Shown here one piece after another: positions 36,501 through 48,325 of a stretch of 64,000 nucleotides of DNA. Both the position numbers and the translations under genes were made by a program. The stretch spans positions 620,001 through 684,000 of the forward strand of contig NZ_JACGVC010000044.1 of assembly GCF_014077005.1 (NCBI RefSeq). The letters run 5' to 3'. The DNA comes from Colwellia sp. MB3u-45 (GTDB taxonomy: Bacteria; Pseudomonadota; Gammaproteobacteria; Enterobacterales; Alteromonadaceae). The notes below the pieces were generated by a model, which searched no databases, had not been told where the DNA came from, and saw only the letters and a program-made list of their open reading frames with translations. Positions within the stretch are counted from its first letter, which is position 1; every line of letters starts with the position of its first letter.

Positions 36501-38411
36501 ATGCCTGTTATTACGCTTCCCGATGGTAGTCAACGCACTTTTGAACAAGCTGTCTCTGTTATGGCTGTTGCCTTAGATATCGGTCCTGGTTTAGCAAAAG
36601 CCACCATCGCTGGTCGCATTAATGGTGAGTTAGTCGATGCTTGTGAATTAATTAAAGAAGATGCAGCGTTACAACTTATCACCAGTAAAGATGCGGAAGG
36701 TCTTGAGATCATTCGTCACTCGTGTGCGCATTTATTAGGCCATGCTATTAAGCAGCTATATCCAAATGTGAAAATGGCGATTGGCCCAACGATTGAGAAT
36801 GGCTTTTATTACGATATTGACCTTGAAGAATCAATTAGTGAAGACGACTTAGCCAAAATTGAAAAACGTATGACAGAACTTGCTCGTACGGGATATGAAG
36901 TTGTTAAGAAAACAGGCACGTGGCAAGACGCTTACGATGCGTTTACTGAACGTGGTGAAACTTACAAATTACAAATTCTTGATGAAAACATCGAGAAAAC
37001 AGATACGCCTGCTTTATATTACCATCAAGAATACATTGATATGTGTCGTGGCCCTCACGTACCTAGTATGCGTCATTGCCATCAGTTTAAGCTGATGAAA
37101 GTAGCTGGCGCTTATTGGCGTGGCAATTCAGACAACAAAATGTTGCAACGTATTTACGGCACAGCATGGGCGGACAAAAAACAATTAAAAGCCTATATCG
37201 TTCGTTTAGCAGAAGCTGAAAAGCGCGATCACCGTAAAATTGGTAAAACATTAGATTTATTCCATTGGCAAGAAGAAGCGCCAGGTATGGTGTTCTGGCA
37301 TAACGATGGTTGGACAATTTATACTGAGTTAGAAAAATTTATTCGTGAAAAATTACATGAATATGATTACGACGAAGTTAAAGCGCCAATGATGATGGAC
37401 AGAAGCCTCTGGGAAAAATCAGGTCATTGGGATAAATATGCTGATGGCATGTTCACCACTGAATCTGAAAAGCGTGAATACGCGATAAAACCAATGAATT
37501 GTCCGGGTCATGTACAGATATTCAATCAAGGTTTAAAGTCTTACCGCGATTTACCCTTACGTATTGCTGAGTTTGGCTGTTGTCATCGTAATGAGCCATC
37601 AGGTTCTTTACATGGCTTAATGCGTGTTCGTGGCTTTACGCAAGATGACGCCCATATTTTTTGTATGGAATCGCAAGTTCAAGCTGAAGTGAAAAAATGT
37701 ATTGAAATGGTTTACGACGTATATGGTTCATTTGGTTTTGAAGATGTCGTTGTTAAATTGTCTACTCGTCCAGAAAATCGTATCGGTAGTGATGAAATTT
37801 GGGATAAAGCTGAAGCCGGTCTTGCGCAAGCATTAACCGACAGCAACATCAAATTTGAGTATTTACCGGGTGAAGGAGCATTTTATGGTCCTAAGATTGA
37901 ATTTACTTTAATGGACTGTTTAGGTCGTGCTTGGCAATGTGGTACAGTGCAACTCGATTTTGCTTTACCAGAGCGTTTAGGCGCAACTTATGTTGGTGAA
38001 GACAACGAAAGATATATTCCTGTCATGATTCACCGAGCTATTTTAGGTTCACTTGAACGTTTTATCGGAATTTTAATTGAAGAGTTCACGGGGAAATTTC
38101 CAACGTGGTTATCTCCAATTCATGCAACTGTGATGAATATTACGGGTAAACAAGACGAATATTGTGAAAAAGTTGTAAAAAAACTAAAAGAAAGTGGATT
38201 TAGAGTAAAACTAGACTTGAGAAATGAGAAGATAGGCTTTAAAATCCGCGAGCATACTTTAAAGCGTGTTCCGTATTTGTTAGTCGTCGGTGATAAAGAA
38301 ATGGAAACTGGCGAAATTGCAGTACGAACGCGAAGTGGTGAAGATTTAGGAACAATGTCGGTTGACGACTTTATTGCTAAATTATCTGATGAAGTGAAAA
38401 CTCGTCGGTAA
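36501..38411 (+). CDS. thrS: Threonyl-tRNA synthetase ThrS
   Basis: 636 residues from the ATG at 36501 (AAAGGA seven bases upstream). Nine upstream in-frame codons are not needed. The domains are TGS ([12 protein letters not shown]...), the editing domain with [10 protein letters not shown], the SAD region, then the class-II core with zinc ligands in [36 protein letters not shown] and [11 protein letters not shown]. The anticodon-binding domain is from about residue 535. It heads the thrS-infC-rpmI-rplT translation operon. Confidence 0.98.
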   Translation: MPVITLPDGSQRTFEQAVSVMAVALDIGPGLAKATIAGRINGELVDACELIKEDAALQLITSKDAEGLEIIRHSCAHLLGHAIKQLYPNVKMAIGPTIENGFYYDIDLEESISEDDLAKIEKRMTELARTGYEVVKKTGTWQDAYDAFTERGETYKLQILDENIEKTDTPALYYHQEYIDMCRGPHVPSMRHCHQFKLMKVAGAYWRGNSDNKMLQRIYGTAWADKKQLKAYIVRLAEAEKRDHRKIGKTLDLFHWQEEAPGMVFWHNDGWTIYTELEKFIREKLHEYDYDEVKAPMMMDRSLWEKSGHWDKYADGMFTTESEKREYAIKPMNCPGHVQIFNQGLKSYRDLPLRIAEFGCCHRNEPSGSLHGLMRVRGFTQDDAHIFCMESQVQAEVKKCIEMVYDVYGSFGFEDVVVKLSTRPENRIGSDEIWDKAEAGLAQALTDSNIKFEYLPGEGAFYGPKIEFTLMDCLGRAWQCGTVQLDFALPERLGATYVGEDNERYIPVMIHRAILGSLERFIGILIEEFTGKFPTWLSPIHATVMNITGKQDEYCEKVVKKLKESGFRVKLDLRNEKIGFKIREHTLKRVPYLLVVGDKEMETGEIAVRTRSGEDLGTMSVDDFIAKLSDEVKTRR

Positions 38412-38506
38412 ACACTTTGTAAAATGAACACGTATATTATTATTTTATCCAAGTAAGCTAATACTAGCGCTTACTTGGTAACAACGTTCTTTGGAGGAAC
38501 ATGGCT

Positions 38507-39055
38507 ATTAAAGGTGGACAACGTGGCGGGCAAAAAGAGCCGGCTCATCGTTTAAATGAGTTAATCACAGGTATTCTAGGCAATGAAGTTCGTTTAATTA
38601 AATATGACGGCGAACCAGGTGGCATAGTTTCATTCGATGAAGCTATGGACCAAGCGGATGACGCAGGTGTAGATCTTGTAGAAATCAGCCCAACAGCAAA
38701 ACCTCCTGTTTGTCGAGTTATGGATTACGGTAAGTTTATCTATGAGAAGGCTAAAGAGCAGAAAGAGCAACGTAAAAACCAGAAACAAATACAGGTTAAG
38801 GAAATTAAATTCCGACCTGGTACAGATGAAGGCGATTATCAGGTAAAGCTACGCAACCTGAAACGCTTTTTAGAAGGCGGCGACAAGGTCAAGGTAACAT
38901 TACGTTTCCGTGGCCGTGAAATGGCCCACCAAGAGCTTGGTCTTGAAATTTTAACTCGTGTTAAAAACGATTTAGAAGAATTGACCGTAGTTGAGTTTTT
39001 CCCTCGTAGAGCGGAAGGGCGTCAAATGGTGATGGTTCTAGCCCCTAAAAAATAG
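38507..39055 (+). CDS. infC: Translation initiation factor IF-3 (probable ATT start)
   Basis: IF-3 binds the 30S subunit and checks start codons and the initiator tRNA. The conserved sequence is [36 protein letters not shown], then [12 protein letters not shown] and [26 protein letters not shown]. An ATG at 38501 opens MAIKGGQRG, but GGAGG ends only three bases before it. The ATT two codons later (38507, ATT AAA GGT GGA) sits nine bases from GGAGG and aligns with the AUU start of E. coli infC, which permits autoregulation. I favour ATT; the ATG would add two residues. Confidence 0.93.
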   Translation: MKGGQRGGQKEPAHRLNELITGILGNEVRLIKYDGEPGGIVSFDEAMDQADDAGVDLVEISPTAKPPVCRVMDYGKFIYEKAKEQKEQRKNQKQIQVKEIKFRPGTDEGDYQVKLRNLKRFLEGGDKVKVTLRFRGREMAHQELGLEILTRVKNDLEELTVVEFFPRRAEGRQMVMVLAPKK

Positions 39056-39125
39056 ATAATACCCGGTTTGCAAGTAGCTCAATGTTTTTCGAAATATTGA
39101 GCTCACCGCTATTATCTTTAAGCTG

Positions 39126-39200
39126 GTAAACAAGGCCTACAAGTAGAGTTCGACATCTTAGCTTAACCGCTAAGCACTGATGAGTTCTCGCCTAGTTTAC
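39126..39200 (+). promoter_or_regulatory. Structured leader of rpmI-rplT (probable L20 operator)
   Basis: GTAAAC-A-AGGC (39126-39136) pairs with GCCT-A-GTTTAC (39190-39200), and an inner hairpin CTTAGC/GCTAAG spans 39157-39174. In E. coli ribosomal protein L20 represses rpmI-rplT translation by binding a structured region in this same place. The assignment here is by position and fold only. Confidence 0.5.
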
Positions 39201-39234
39201 TTTATATTTGGCATAACAATGCGGAGTTATTAAC

Positions 39235-39429
39235 ATGCCTAAAATGAAAACCAATAAAGGTGCTGCAAAGCGCTTTAAACAGACAGCCACAGGCTATAAA
39301 TTTAAACAAGCCGGTCTTCGTCATATTTTGACTAAACGCCGTACTAAAGTTAAACGTCATCTTCGTGCGAAATGCATGATTTCGGCAGCTGACATTAAGT
39401 CAGTTAAAAAACTTTTACGTCACGGTTAA
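39235..39429 (+). CDS. rpmI: 50S ribosomal protein L35
   Basis: 64 residues, the full length of bL35. The sequence [19 protein letters not shown] and the basic C-terminal [16 protein letters not shown] are conserved. RBS GCGGAG lies upstream of the ATG. The 180-base leader before it is structured. rplT follows after 15 bases in the usual infC-rpmI-rplT order. Confidence 0.98.
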   Translation: MPKMKTNKGAAKRFKQTATGYKFKQAGLRHILTKRRTKVKRHLRAKCMISAADIKSVKKLLRHG

Positions 39430-39444
39430 TAGGAGAGATAGAAA

Positions 39445-39801
39445 ATGGCAAGAGTAAAACGTGGTGTACAAGCGCGTGCACGTCACAAGAAGGTTCTAAA
39501 GCAAGCTAAAGGTTACTACGGTGCTCGTAGTCGCGTTTATCGTGTTGCTTACCAAGCTGTAACTAAAGCTGGTCAATACGCATACCGTGACCGTCGTCAA
39601 CGTAAGCGTCAATTCCGTCAACTTTGGATTGCTCGTATTAACGCAGCAGCTCGTCAAAATGGTTTATCTTACAGCCGTTTCATTAATGGTCTTAAAAAGG
39701 CTTCTATTGAAATCGATCGTAAGATCCTAGCTGACATTGCAGTATACGACAAAGCAGCTTTCACATTCTTAGTTGAAAAAGCGCAAGCTTCTTTAGCATA
39801 G
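39445..39801 (+). CDS. rplT: 50S ribosomal protein L20
   Basis: 118 residues, the standard size of bL20. The conserved opening [30 protein letters not shown] and the later [27 protein letters not shown] are present. It is needed early in 50S assembly and is the probable repressor of its own operon. RBS AGGAGA is strong. A terminator follows, so this ends the thrS operon here rather than continuing into pheST. Confidence 0.98.
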   Translation: MARVKRGVQARARHKKVLKQAKGYYGARSRVYRVAYQAVTKAGQYAYRDRRQRKRQFRQLWIARINAAARQNGLSYSRFINGLKKASIEIDRKILADIAVYDKAAFTFLVEKAQASLA

Positions 39802-39821
39802 TTTGAGATATTAGCTTTGAG

Positions 39822-39852
39822 AAAAGGACGCCCTAGGCGTCCTTTTCTTTTT
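39822..39852 (+). terminator. Terminator of the thrS-rplT operon
   Basis: Perfect arms AAAAGGACGCC and GGCGTCCTTTT with loop CTA, followed by CTTTTTTT. Confidence 0.93.
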
Positions 39853-39964
39853 TTAATCTTTAAAAAATTGACTAAAAAGTCAAGAAAGTTAAGAAAGTTG
39901 AATCGTTAATTAAGCAAGTTGATTACAATATCAAACTGAGCAATAAACTAGCCTAATGGGTATA

Positions 39965-40125
39965 ATATCAATCTCACTAATTATCTGATCATTTTTACTG
40001 GTTAAAACAACCAACTACTGTGTTATTTATTTAATAATTAGAACAACTAGTTATTAAAATAAATGCCTTATATTTGGTCATTTTCCCTGCGTATAAAGTA
40101 GCCACCTAATTAATGAAATTGGTAT
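39965..40125. mobile_element. MITE of 161 bp, copy upstream of purC
   Basis: The inverted ends are ATATCAATCTCACTAATTA and, read from the other side, ATACCAATTTCATTAATTA. The sequence is almost identical, in opposite orientation, to 63759-63919, which has exactly the same length. It has no coding capacity. It ends 53 bases before the purC start, so it forms part of the purC upstream region. Confidence 0.88.
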
Positions 40126-40178
40126 CAGTTTGTTTAATTAAAAGTTCATGTTCAATTATAGGAAGTAAAGGTCTTATT

Positions 40179-41282
40179 ATGAGTCTTGCTGATCAAATTT
40201 TAGCGGTAAATAATGATTTACCTATTCGCACTGATGTTGCTGTTCATAGCGGTAAAGTTCGTTCTGTTTATTGGTTAACTGAAATCGATAGTCGTCGCTT
40301 AATTCAAGAAAAAAATTATGATGTGGCACAAGATACCCCATTAGCGATTATGGTGATCAGTGATCGTATCTCAGCCTTTGATTGTATTTGGCGCGGCGAA
40401 GGTGGTATGAAAGGTGTTCCTGGTAAAGGCGCAGCATTAAATGCCATTTCTAATCATTGGTTTAAGTTATTTAAAGAACAAGGCTTAGCTGATAGCCACA
40501 TTCTTGACATACCGCACCCGTTTGTTTGGATTGTGCAAAAAGCTAAACCTGTAATGATTGAAGCCATATGTCGACAATATATTACCGGTTCAATGTGGCG
40601 TTCGTATGCTAAAGGTGAGCGTGAATTCTGTGGTATAGAACTAACCGACGGCCTTGAAAAAGACAGTAAGTTGCCGCAATTGCTACAAACACCATCAACT
40701 AAAGGTGTTTTACAAGGCATACCTGGTGTGCCTGCAGTAGATGATGTCAATGTAACTCGACAAAATATTGAAGATAATTTCGCCGACTTTAACTTTAAGT
40801 CAGTAGGTGATATCGCTCTGTATGAAAAGTTATTAACCGAAGGTTTTGATGTTATTTCAGATGCATTAGCAAAACTTGATCAAATCTTTGTCGATACCAA
40901 ATTTGAGTTTGGCTATGTTAAAGACCGTAACGGCCATGACAAGCTTATTTATATGGATGAAGTAGGCACACCTGATTCATCACGTATTTGGGACGGCGAG
41001 CAGTATCGCGCCGGTAAAATTGTGGAAAACTCTAAAGAGGGCTTTCGTCAATTATTACTTAAGCACTTCCCAGACCCTGATATTCTTCTAAACAAAGACC
41101 GCATGACTGAACGTGAAGCACTTGCCCGTGACAATGAGTTACCCGCAGAGGTATTAATGGCAGTTTCAGCAACCTATATCGCGATTGCTGAAAAAATAAC
41201 CAATAAAAAAATAGTGTTATCGACCAATCCTAAACAAGAAATTATCGATATTTTACGTAATGAATATCAACTAATTGATTAA
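40179..41282 (+). CDS. purC: SAICAR synthetase PurC
   Basis: 367 residues from the ATG at 40179 (AAAGG eight bases upstream). The 22 in-frame codons before it run into the MITE and are not coding. PurC ligates aspartate to CAIR in purine synthesis. Motifs seen are [11 protein letters not shown] (ATP loop region), [36 protein letters not shown] and [17 protein letters not shown]. This is the longer PurC form found in many marine gammaproteobacteria. A terminator follows. The gene splits the usual thrS...ihfA neighbourhood. Confidence 0.97.
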   Translation: MSLADQILAVNNDLPIRTDVAVHSGKVRSVYWLTEIDSRRLIQEKNYDVAQDTPLAIMVISDRISAFDCIWRGEGGMKGVPGKGAALNAISNHWFKLFKEQGLADSHILDIPHPFVWIVQKAKPVMIEAICRQYITGSMWRSYAKGEREFCGIELTDGLEKDSKLPQLLQTPSTKGVLQGIPGVPAVDDVNVTRQNIEDNFADFNFKSVGDIALYEKLLTEGFDVISDALAKLDQIFVDTKFEFGYVKDRNGHDKLIYMDEVGTPDSSRIWDGEQYRAGKIVENSKEGFRQLLLKHFPDPDILLNKDRMTEREALARDNELPAEVLMAVSATYIAIAEKITNKKIVLSTNPKQEIIDILRNEYQLID

Positions 41283-41303
41283 CGTTTAGCTTTAGCTTTA
41301 CAT

Positions 41304-41328
41304 AGCCTCGCAATAGCGGGGCTTTTTT
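41304..41328 (+). terminator. Terminator after purC
   Basis: Arms AGCCTCGC and GCGGGGCT (one T-G pair) with loop AATA, followed by six T. Confidence 0.9.
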
Positions 41329-41489
41329 ATGCTCAGGACGAGCGGTATGCTGCGATCACATTACTGTTCCTAGCCATCTTGGTAATAGCTCCGGTATTAG
41401 GCTAATCACTTAACTTTTTTTAAAAGCATAGCTTCATGGCATCTGCACATTGATGTGCAAAATAGCGATAATTAGTAGTTATATTTTTC

Positions 41490-41510
41490 GCCTTTGCCTT
41501 TGCCTTTGCC
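41490..41510. repeat. Short GCCTTT hexamer repeat
   Basis: GCCTTT occurs three times, followed by GCC, in the gap between purC and glnK. Confidence 0.85.
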
Positions 41511-41597
41511 AATGTCAAGGTGAAAGCGTTCGTCTTTAAATCACATTTAATCGCCACCTATATTTAATTGTTCGTTTTTGATGCAAAGATAAGCGCT

Positions 41598-41646
41598 TGC
41601 ACCAAAATTGCTCCTTTATCTTTCTTTATTGCACTGTTCTGGTGCG
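41598..41646 (+). promoter_or_regulatory. Pair of NtrC-like enhancer sites before glnK
   Basis: Site 1 at 41598-41614 starts with the perfect half TGCACCA, but its second half is poor. Site 2 at 41630-41646, TGCACTGTTCTGGTGCG, has both halves (consensus TGCACCA-N3-TGGTGCA). They are 32 bases apart, about three helical turns, as expected for cooperative NtrC dimers. Confidence 0.6.
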
Positions 41647-41708
41647 CTTTAATTTTAATTACCTTGCTTATATAGTCTAATCTTATGTATTTAAAGTGTT
41701 TTTTATTT

Positions 41709-41725
41709 TGGGTACAAATGGTGCT
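41709..41725 (+). promoter_or_regulatory. Sigma-54-like promoter of glnK-amtB
   Basis: TGGGTACAAATGGTGCT has the GG and GC elements at the exact sigma-54 distance and matches 9 of 13 consensus positions. It lies about 65 bases downstream of the NtrC-like sites and 64 bases before the glnK ATG. Confidence 0.5.
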
Positions 41726-41737
41726 TAGTATTGTTGA

Positions 41738-42127
<390 letters not shown>

Positions 42128-42205
42128 TCAAGCTTTATCGAGCAATAAAAATAAAATTGGCTGTTCAGTATAAAGCCTAAAAAGATTTAAATAGTGGATG
42201 TAAAA

Positions 42206-43498
42206 ATGAATAAAATAATTATCACACTTTTCGCTTTAACTTTTTCTCTACCAAGTTTTGCTCAAGAAGCAAGCCTTAATGGTGCCAATACCGCGTGGAT
42301 ATTAACAGCCACAGCACTGGTATTATTGATGACCTTACCGGGCCTAGCTTTGTTTTATGGCGGCCTAGTGCGTCGAAAAAATATTCTGTCAATTTTGATG
42401 CAATGTTTTGCCATTGCTGGCGTTTCATCCATTTTATGGTTTATTGTCGGTTACAGTTTAGCCTTTGGCGAAGGTAATGCATGGATTGGCGACTTTAGTA
42501 AAGTGCTGATGGTTGGCATGACCAAAGAAACCCTTGCCGGGGATATTCCTGAAAGCCTATTTATGCTGTTTCAAATGACCTTTGCAGTGATCACACCAGC
42601 GCTAATTATTGGTGCTTACGCTGAAAGAATGAAGTTTTCTGCGGTATTGCTGTTTTCAGGGTTATGGTTGTTAGTGGTTTATGCACCGGTTACTCATTGG
42701 GTTTGGGGTGGTGGCTGGCTTGCACAAATGGGCGTTTACGATTTTGCCGGTGGTATTGTTGTTCATATTACTGCTGGTGTTGCCGCACTTGTGGCCGCGT
42801 TAGTGTTAGGGCCTCGTCACGGTTTTCCAAAAACGCCGATGTTGCCGCATAACCTAACAATGACAGTGACAGGCGCCGGTATGTTGTGGGTTGGTTGGTT
42901 TGGTTTTAATGGTGGTAGTGCGCTAGCGGCGAATGGTGATGCAGCAATGGCCATGTTAGTCACGCATTTATCTGCTTCAGCTGGGGCGCTTACTTGGGCG
43001 GCTATCGAGTGGAAAAAGTTTGGTAAAGCCAGTGTACTGGGCGCCGTAACCGGTATGGTTGCAGGCTTAGGTACGATTACACCCGCATCAGGTTTTGTTG
43101 GACCAGGCGGTGCATTAATTATTGGTGTTTCAGCGGGTATTGTTTGCTTTTATTCTACGGTTTACATTAAACATAAACTGAAAATTGATGACTCTTTAGA
43201 TGTGTTTCCTGTGCATGGTATTGGCGGTATTTTAGGTACGTTACTTGCGGGTATTTTTGCCTCAACTGAGCTAGGAGCCTTTAGTGGTTTTGGTTACGCT
43301 GAAGGTATTAGTACCATGATAGGACAGGTAACCGTACAGCTAATTGGTATTGGTGCGACTATTATTTATACCGCGATTGTCTCTTACCTATTATTTAAAC
43401 TAGTGGCGTTAATGACCAAGGGATTACGTGTGTCGAAAGAGCAAGAAATCACCGGGTTAGATATAACTGAACATGACGAAGTGGGTTATAACCTTTAA
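42206..43498 (+). CDS. amtB: Ammonium transporter AmtB
   Basis: 430 residues from the ATG at 42206 (GTGGAT upstream). An ATG four codons earlier is also possible. A cleavable signal peptide (MNKIIITLFALTFSLPSFAQ) precedes eleven membrane helices. Signature segments are GLALFYGGLVRRKN, FQMTFAVITPALIIGAYAERMKFS, GGIVVHITAGVAAL (conserved pore histidine) and FPVHGIGGILGTLLAG (second histidine). It conducts ammonium across the inner membrane and is controlled by GlnK binding. Confidence 0.96.
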   Translation: MNKIIITLFALTFSLPSFAQEASLNGANTAWILTATALVLLMTLPGLALFYGGLVRRKNILSILMQCFAIAGVSSILWFIVGYSLAFGEGNAWIGDFSKVLMVGMTKETLAGDIPESLFMLFQMTFAVITPALIIGAYAERMKFSAVLLFSGLWLLVVYAPVTHWVWGGGWLAQMGVYDFAGGIVVHITAGVAALVAALVLGPRHGFPKTPMLPHNLTMTVTGAGMLWVGWFGFNGGSALAANGDAAMAMLVTHLSASAGALTWAAIEWKKFGKASVLGAVTGMVAGLGTITPASGFVGPGGALIIGVSAGIVCFYSTVYIKHKLKIDDSLDVFPVHGIGGILGTLLAGIFASTELGAFSGFGYAEGISTMIGQVTVQLIGIGATIIYTAIVSYLLFKLVALMTKGLRVSKEQEITGLDITEHDEVGYNL

Positions 43499-43520
43499 GC
43501 ACTCATTATTTAATCTCTCA

Positions 43521-43550
43521 TAGGAAAAGGCTGTAACAAGCCTTTTCCTA
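43521..43550 (+). terminator. Terminator after amtB
   Basis: Perfect arms TAGGAAAAGGCT and AGCCTTTTCCTA with a 6-base loop, 22 bases past the stop. The rest of the gap to pheS (43551-43812) holds a small hairpin ACTTTT-AT-AAAAGT but no clear leader peptide. Confidence 0.85.
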
Positions 43551-43725
43551 ATATCCCCACCGAGTTTATCTTTAATTCCAAACGCCATTATGGTTAAAAT
43601 CAGTTACTTTTATAAAAGTAAAAGTTAAATAGCACTTTTTTTCTTGAAAAACGTAGATTTACCCTACTTTATCGACGATTTTTTGTGTAAAATTATCCAT
43701 CATTTTATTAATCGAAAAAGTCTAG

Positions 43726-44793
<1,068 letters not shown>

Positions 44794-44805
44794 GAAAGCC
44801 ATATA

Positions 44806-47217
44806 ATGAAATTTAGTGAATCTTGGTTACGTGAGTGGGTAAATCCTGCTATATCTTCAGATGAATTAGCACATCAAATTACCATGGCTGGCCTTGAAGT
44901 TGACGCCGTCGAGCCTGTTGCCGGTGAGTTTAATGGCGTGTTGATTGGTGAAGTGGTTGAATGTGGCCCGCATCCTGATGCTGATAAACTGCAAGTAACA
45001 AAAATTAATTTAGGACCTGATTACAATGATGGCGAGCTCGCTGATATTGTTTGTGGTGCTAAAAACTGTCGTTTAGGCTTAAAAGTTGCTGTTGCCACCG
45101 TTGGTGCTGTTTTACCGGGTAACTTTAAAATTAAAAAAGCCAAACTGCGTGGCGTAGCATCAAACGGTATGCTGTGTAGTGAGTCAGAAATAGGTTTATC
45201 TGACAGTGCTGACGGCATCATGGAGCTAGCAAGTGATGCACCGATCGGTATGTGCGTGCGCGAATACCTTGATCTTAATGATGTAACCATAGATGTTGAC
45301 TTAACCGCGAACCGTGGTGATTGTCTTGGCTTAAAAGGTCTTGCACGCGAAGTAGGCGTATTAAATAGCTTAAGCGTTACTGAGCCAAACATTACAGCCG
45401 TTAAGTCAACCATTGACGATACCGTTGCAATTACCTTGTCAGCTGAAAAAGCTTGTCCGCGCTATTTAGGGCGAGTCATTAAAAATATTAACATTAAGGC
45501 CCAAACGCCTTTATGGATGGTGGAAAAACTTCGTCGTTGTGGCACACGTGCAATTGACCCTGTGGTTGACGTAACTAACTACGTCTTACTAGAGCAAGGC
45601 CATCCGATGCATGCTTTTGACTTATCAGCAATCGAGGGTGGTATAAACGTACGTTACGCCAATGACGGCGAGAAGTTAACCCTGTTAGATGGTAATGAAG
45701 TTAGCCTATCACCACAAACACTCGTCATTGCAGATCAAGAAAAAGCACTCGCTATGGCGGGTATTTTTGGTGGTTTAGCTTCAGGTGTTACGAGTGAATC
45801 AACAGACATTTTTCTAGAAAGTGCCTTCTTTGCCCCTTTAGCTATTTTAGGTAAAGCCCGTCAATATGGTTTACATACTGACGCGTCACATCGTTATGAA
45901 CGTGGTATTGACCCTGAACTACAGCGCGATGCTATGGAACGTGCGACCAAGCTTTTACTTGATATTGTTGGTGGTGAAGCAGGTCCAATCGTTGAAGCGG
46001 CATCACAAGAACATATTCCTGCCGAGCGAACAGTAATACTTCGTCGGACAAAACTTGATAGTCGTATTGGTCATCACATTGATGATACCAAGGTTAGCGA
46101 AATATTAACGCGCCTAGGCTTTACTGTCGCAGAAAAGGGTACAGAGCAAGATAAAGTTTGGACGGTTGTTGTACCCGCATATCGTTTTGATATCAGCATT
46201 GAAGTTGACCTAATTGAAGAAGTAGCCCGCATTTTTGGTTACAACAATATTCCTAATGTTTCGCCAAAAGCCACCTTAGCAATGCGCGAGCAAAAAGAAG
46301 CTAAGTTAGCTTTAAGCAAATTACGTCATGTTTTAGTTAACCGTGGTTACCAAGAAGCGATTACTTATAGTTTTGTTGATCCAAAGGTACAAGCGCAGCT
46401 TCATCCTAGTCAGGCCACCATGACCTTACCACATCCTATTTCATCTGAAATGTCAGAAATGCGGGTGAGTTTATGGACAGGATTATTGCAATCAGTTGTC
46501 TATAACCAAAATCGTCAACAACACCGTGTGCGTTTATTTGAAACAGGTTTACGTTTTATTCCTGATGAAAGTGTTGAAAATGGTGTGCGCCAAGAGAATA
46601 TGATCGCCGGTGTGCTGAGCGGTCAACGCAGCGAAGAACATTGGGATATTGAAAAAGCAGCAACAGATTTTTACGATATTAAATCTGACGTTGAAGCGTT
46701 ACTGGGCTTAACAAGCAACGAAAGTGCATTTGTGTTTTCAAAGGCTGAAGTAGACGCTTTACACCCAGGACAAACTGCCGCTATTCACAAAGATGGTGTG
46801 CTGGTTGGACATGTTGGAGCCTTACATCCTGAATTAGAAAGGAAATTAGGCCTTAACGGTCGGACATTAGTTTTTGAACTTTTATTGTCTGAAATTTGTA
46901 CACAGAATATACCGCAATCGCGCGACATATCTCGCTTTCCGGCCAATAGGCGCGATATTTCTGTAGTGATTGAAGAGCAAGTTAGTGCAAATAAAGTACT
47001 ACAACTTATTGAAAAGGTTGGCGGAAATTATTTAGTTGATCTAAACTTGTTCGATGTATACCGAGGTAATGGTATTGACTCTGGTTTTAAGAGCTTAGCA
47101 ATAGCAATGATATTGCAAGACAATAATAAAACCTTAGAAGAAAAGGATATCACTGACGTGGTTAACCGTGTGGTTGACACCTTGAAAATTGAACTAAATG
47201 CATCTCTGAGGGATTGA
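44806..47217 (+). CDS. pheT: Phenylalanyl-tRNA synthetase beta subunit
   Basis: 803 residues, the usual size. In order: N-terminal tRNA-binding OB domain ([25 protein letters not shown], to about 150), B3/4 editing domain ([19 protein letters not shown]), B5 domain, the inactive class-II core, and the C-terminal anticodon-binding fold ([20 protein letters not shown]). RBS AGGAAAG lies before the ATG. ihfA starts three bases after the stop, as in E. coli. Confidence 0.97.
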   Translation: MKFSESWLREWVNPAISSDELAHQITMAGLEVDAVEPVAGEFNGVLIGEVVECGPHPDADKLQVTKINLGPDYNDGELADIVCGAKNCRLGLKVAVATVGAVLPGNFKIKKAKLRGVASNGMLCSESEIGLSDSADGIMELASDAPIGMCVREYLDLNDVTIDVDLTANRGDCLGLKGLAREVGVLNSLSVTEPNITAVKSTIDDTVAITLSAEKACPRYLGRVIKNINIKAQTPLWMVEKLRRCGTRAIDPVVDVTNYVLLEQGHPMHAFDLSAIEGGINVRYANDGEKLTLLDGNEVSLSPQTLVIADQEKALAMAGIFGGLASGVTSESTDIFLESAFFAPLAILGKARQYGLHTDASHRYERGIDPELQRDAMERATKLLLDIVGGEAGPIVEAASQEHIPAERTVILRRTKLDSRIGHHIDDTKVSEILTRLGFTVAEKGTEQDKVWTVVVPAYRFDISIEVDLIEEVARIFGYNNIPNVSPKATLAMREQKEAKLALSKLRHVLVNRGYQEAITYSFVDPKVQAQLHPSQATMTLPHPISSEMSEMRVSLWTGLLQSVVYNQNRQQHRVRLFETGLRFIPDESVENGVRQENMIAGVLSGQRSEEHWDIEKAATDFYDIKSDVEALLGLTSNESAFVFSKAEVDALHPGQTAAIHKDGVLVGHVGALHPELERKLGLNGRTLVFELLLSEICTQNIPQSRDISRFPANRRDISVVIEEQVSANKVLQLIEKVGGNYLVDLNLFDVYRGNGIDSGFKSLAIAMILQDNNKTLEEKDITDVVNRVVDTLKIELNASLRD

Positions 47218-47220
47218 ATA

Positions 47221-47514
47221 ATGGCGCTAACAAAAGCAGAAGTAGCAGAACATTTATTTGAAAAAGTTGGGCTGAGTAAGCGCGACGCAAAAGATATGGT
47301 TGAAGTGTTTTTCGAAGAAGTTCGTGAAACACTAGAAGCAGGCGAACAAGTGAAATTGTCTGGTTTTGGGAACTTTGACCTTAGAGTGAAAAGTGAACGT
47401 CCTGGACGTAACCCTAAAACGGGTGAAGATATTCCAATTTTAGCACGTAAAGTGGTGACGTTCCGCCCAGGTCAAAAACTTAAAAGTCGTGTTGAAAACG
47501 GTAACGGCGAATAA
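47221..47514 (+). CDS. ihfA: Integration host factor alpha subunit
   Basis: 97 residues of the HU/IHF family. [55 protein letters not shown] and the minor-groove arm [14 protein letters not shown] (with the intercalating proline) identify IhfA. With IhfB it bends DNA sharply at specific sites, including those between NtrC enhancers and sigma-54 promoters. It ends the pheST-ihfA operon. Confidence 0.97.
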   Translation: MALTKAEVAEHLFEKVGLSKRDAKDMVEVFFEEVRETLEAGEQVKLSGFGNFDLRVKSERPGRNPKTGEDIPILARKVVTFRPGQKLKSRVENGNGE

Positions 47515-47558
47515 GTTAGCAAGTCAGCTTTGCATTAGTATCGTATAAAATGTTGTAT

Positions 47559-47588
47559 AAAAAAGGTTGCTTTGGCAACCTTTTTTAT
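47559..47588. terminator. Terminator between ihfA and the DUF2937 gene
   Basis: Arms AAAAAAGGTTGC and GCAACCTTTTTT with loop TTTG. It suits both converging genes. Confidence 0.92.
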
Positions 47589-47622
47589 TGTGAAAAAAAT
47601 AGCAATTCTTTTAAATAGGGCT

Positions 47623-48141
47623 TTAAATAAGCGTATTTTTCTTGGTTTTAAAAGTACGTTTAATAGTGAGTAGCATTAATTCTTTCAATAATAATGCACC
47701 AATCGCCAGCGTTGCACCGGTAGCAATAGCATTTAACTCAAGTGGAATAGCCATGGAAAAATGCTCAGCAGTACCACGAGCAATTTCTTGATCTAAATGC
47801 CAGATGAACTGATAAACGCTCTGGAGATAATCTGCTTGGGTAATTTGCGTTAAATGACTTGCTAGATATTCAACACGAACTGACAACCGCTCAATGAGCT
47901 CACCTGTGCTGATAATAGACGCTTCAGTATTGTCTTTGTAACGTGTGATCATGGTGATTAAACTGCCATCAAAGTGTTGCTGAGCGATGTTTTCAAATTG
48001 GTTTAATTGCGCGCTAGCTTCAGCTAATTGGCCAGCGAGTCGCTGTTGATATTGCTGCATAAACTCAGGCAGTTGCACGCCTAATATAAAAGTAAGCGTG
48101 AAAAAACAACGATCAATAACATTGTTAATTAAGGCAAACAT
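47623..48141 (-). CDS. DUF2937-type membrane protein
   Basis: 172 residues. A hydrophobic segment lies at each end (about 8-25 and 135-157), with a long helical, probably periplasmic, middle that is rich in Gln, Glu and Ala (EFMQQYQQRLAGQLAEASAQLNQFENIAQQHFDGS). This layout and the EFxxQYxQRLAGxLxEA motif match what I remember of DUF2937. The function is unknown. It converges on ihfA and is divergent from the Atm1-type exporter gene with 184 bases between. The family label needs a profile search. Confidence 0.72.
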   Translation of the reverse strand: MFALINNVIDRCFFTLTFILGVQLPEFMQQYQQRLAGQLAEASAQLNQFENIAQQHFDGSLITMITRYKDNTEASIISTGELIERLSVRVEYLASHLTQITQADYLQSVYQFIWHLDQEIARGTAEHFSMAIPLELNAIATGATLAIGALLLKELMLLTIKRTFKTKKNTLI

Positions 48142-48325
48142 AATGGCTAGTTACCCTGTTAGTAGAATAGCCTCACGTTAGCACAACTACTGACAAAGTT
48201 CATCGGCAATAAAATGTTAATTCAAACGTCAGGTTTTTCAGATATTCGTACAGAATCGATGTTAATATACTGACCATCAAAACAGTTGCTTTTGGCTGAA
48301 ATTCAATTGGAAATTACTAGCGATT

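Noticed and set aside
43593-43632. Possible attenuator leader peptide before pheS (MVKISYFYKSKS)
   Set aside because: Only one Phe codon, no ribosome binding site and no convincing terminator/antiterminator pair.
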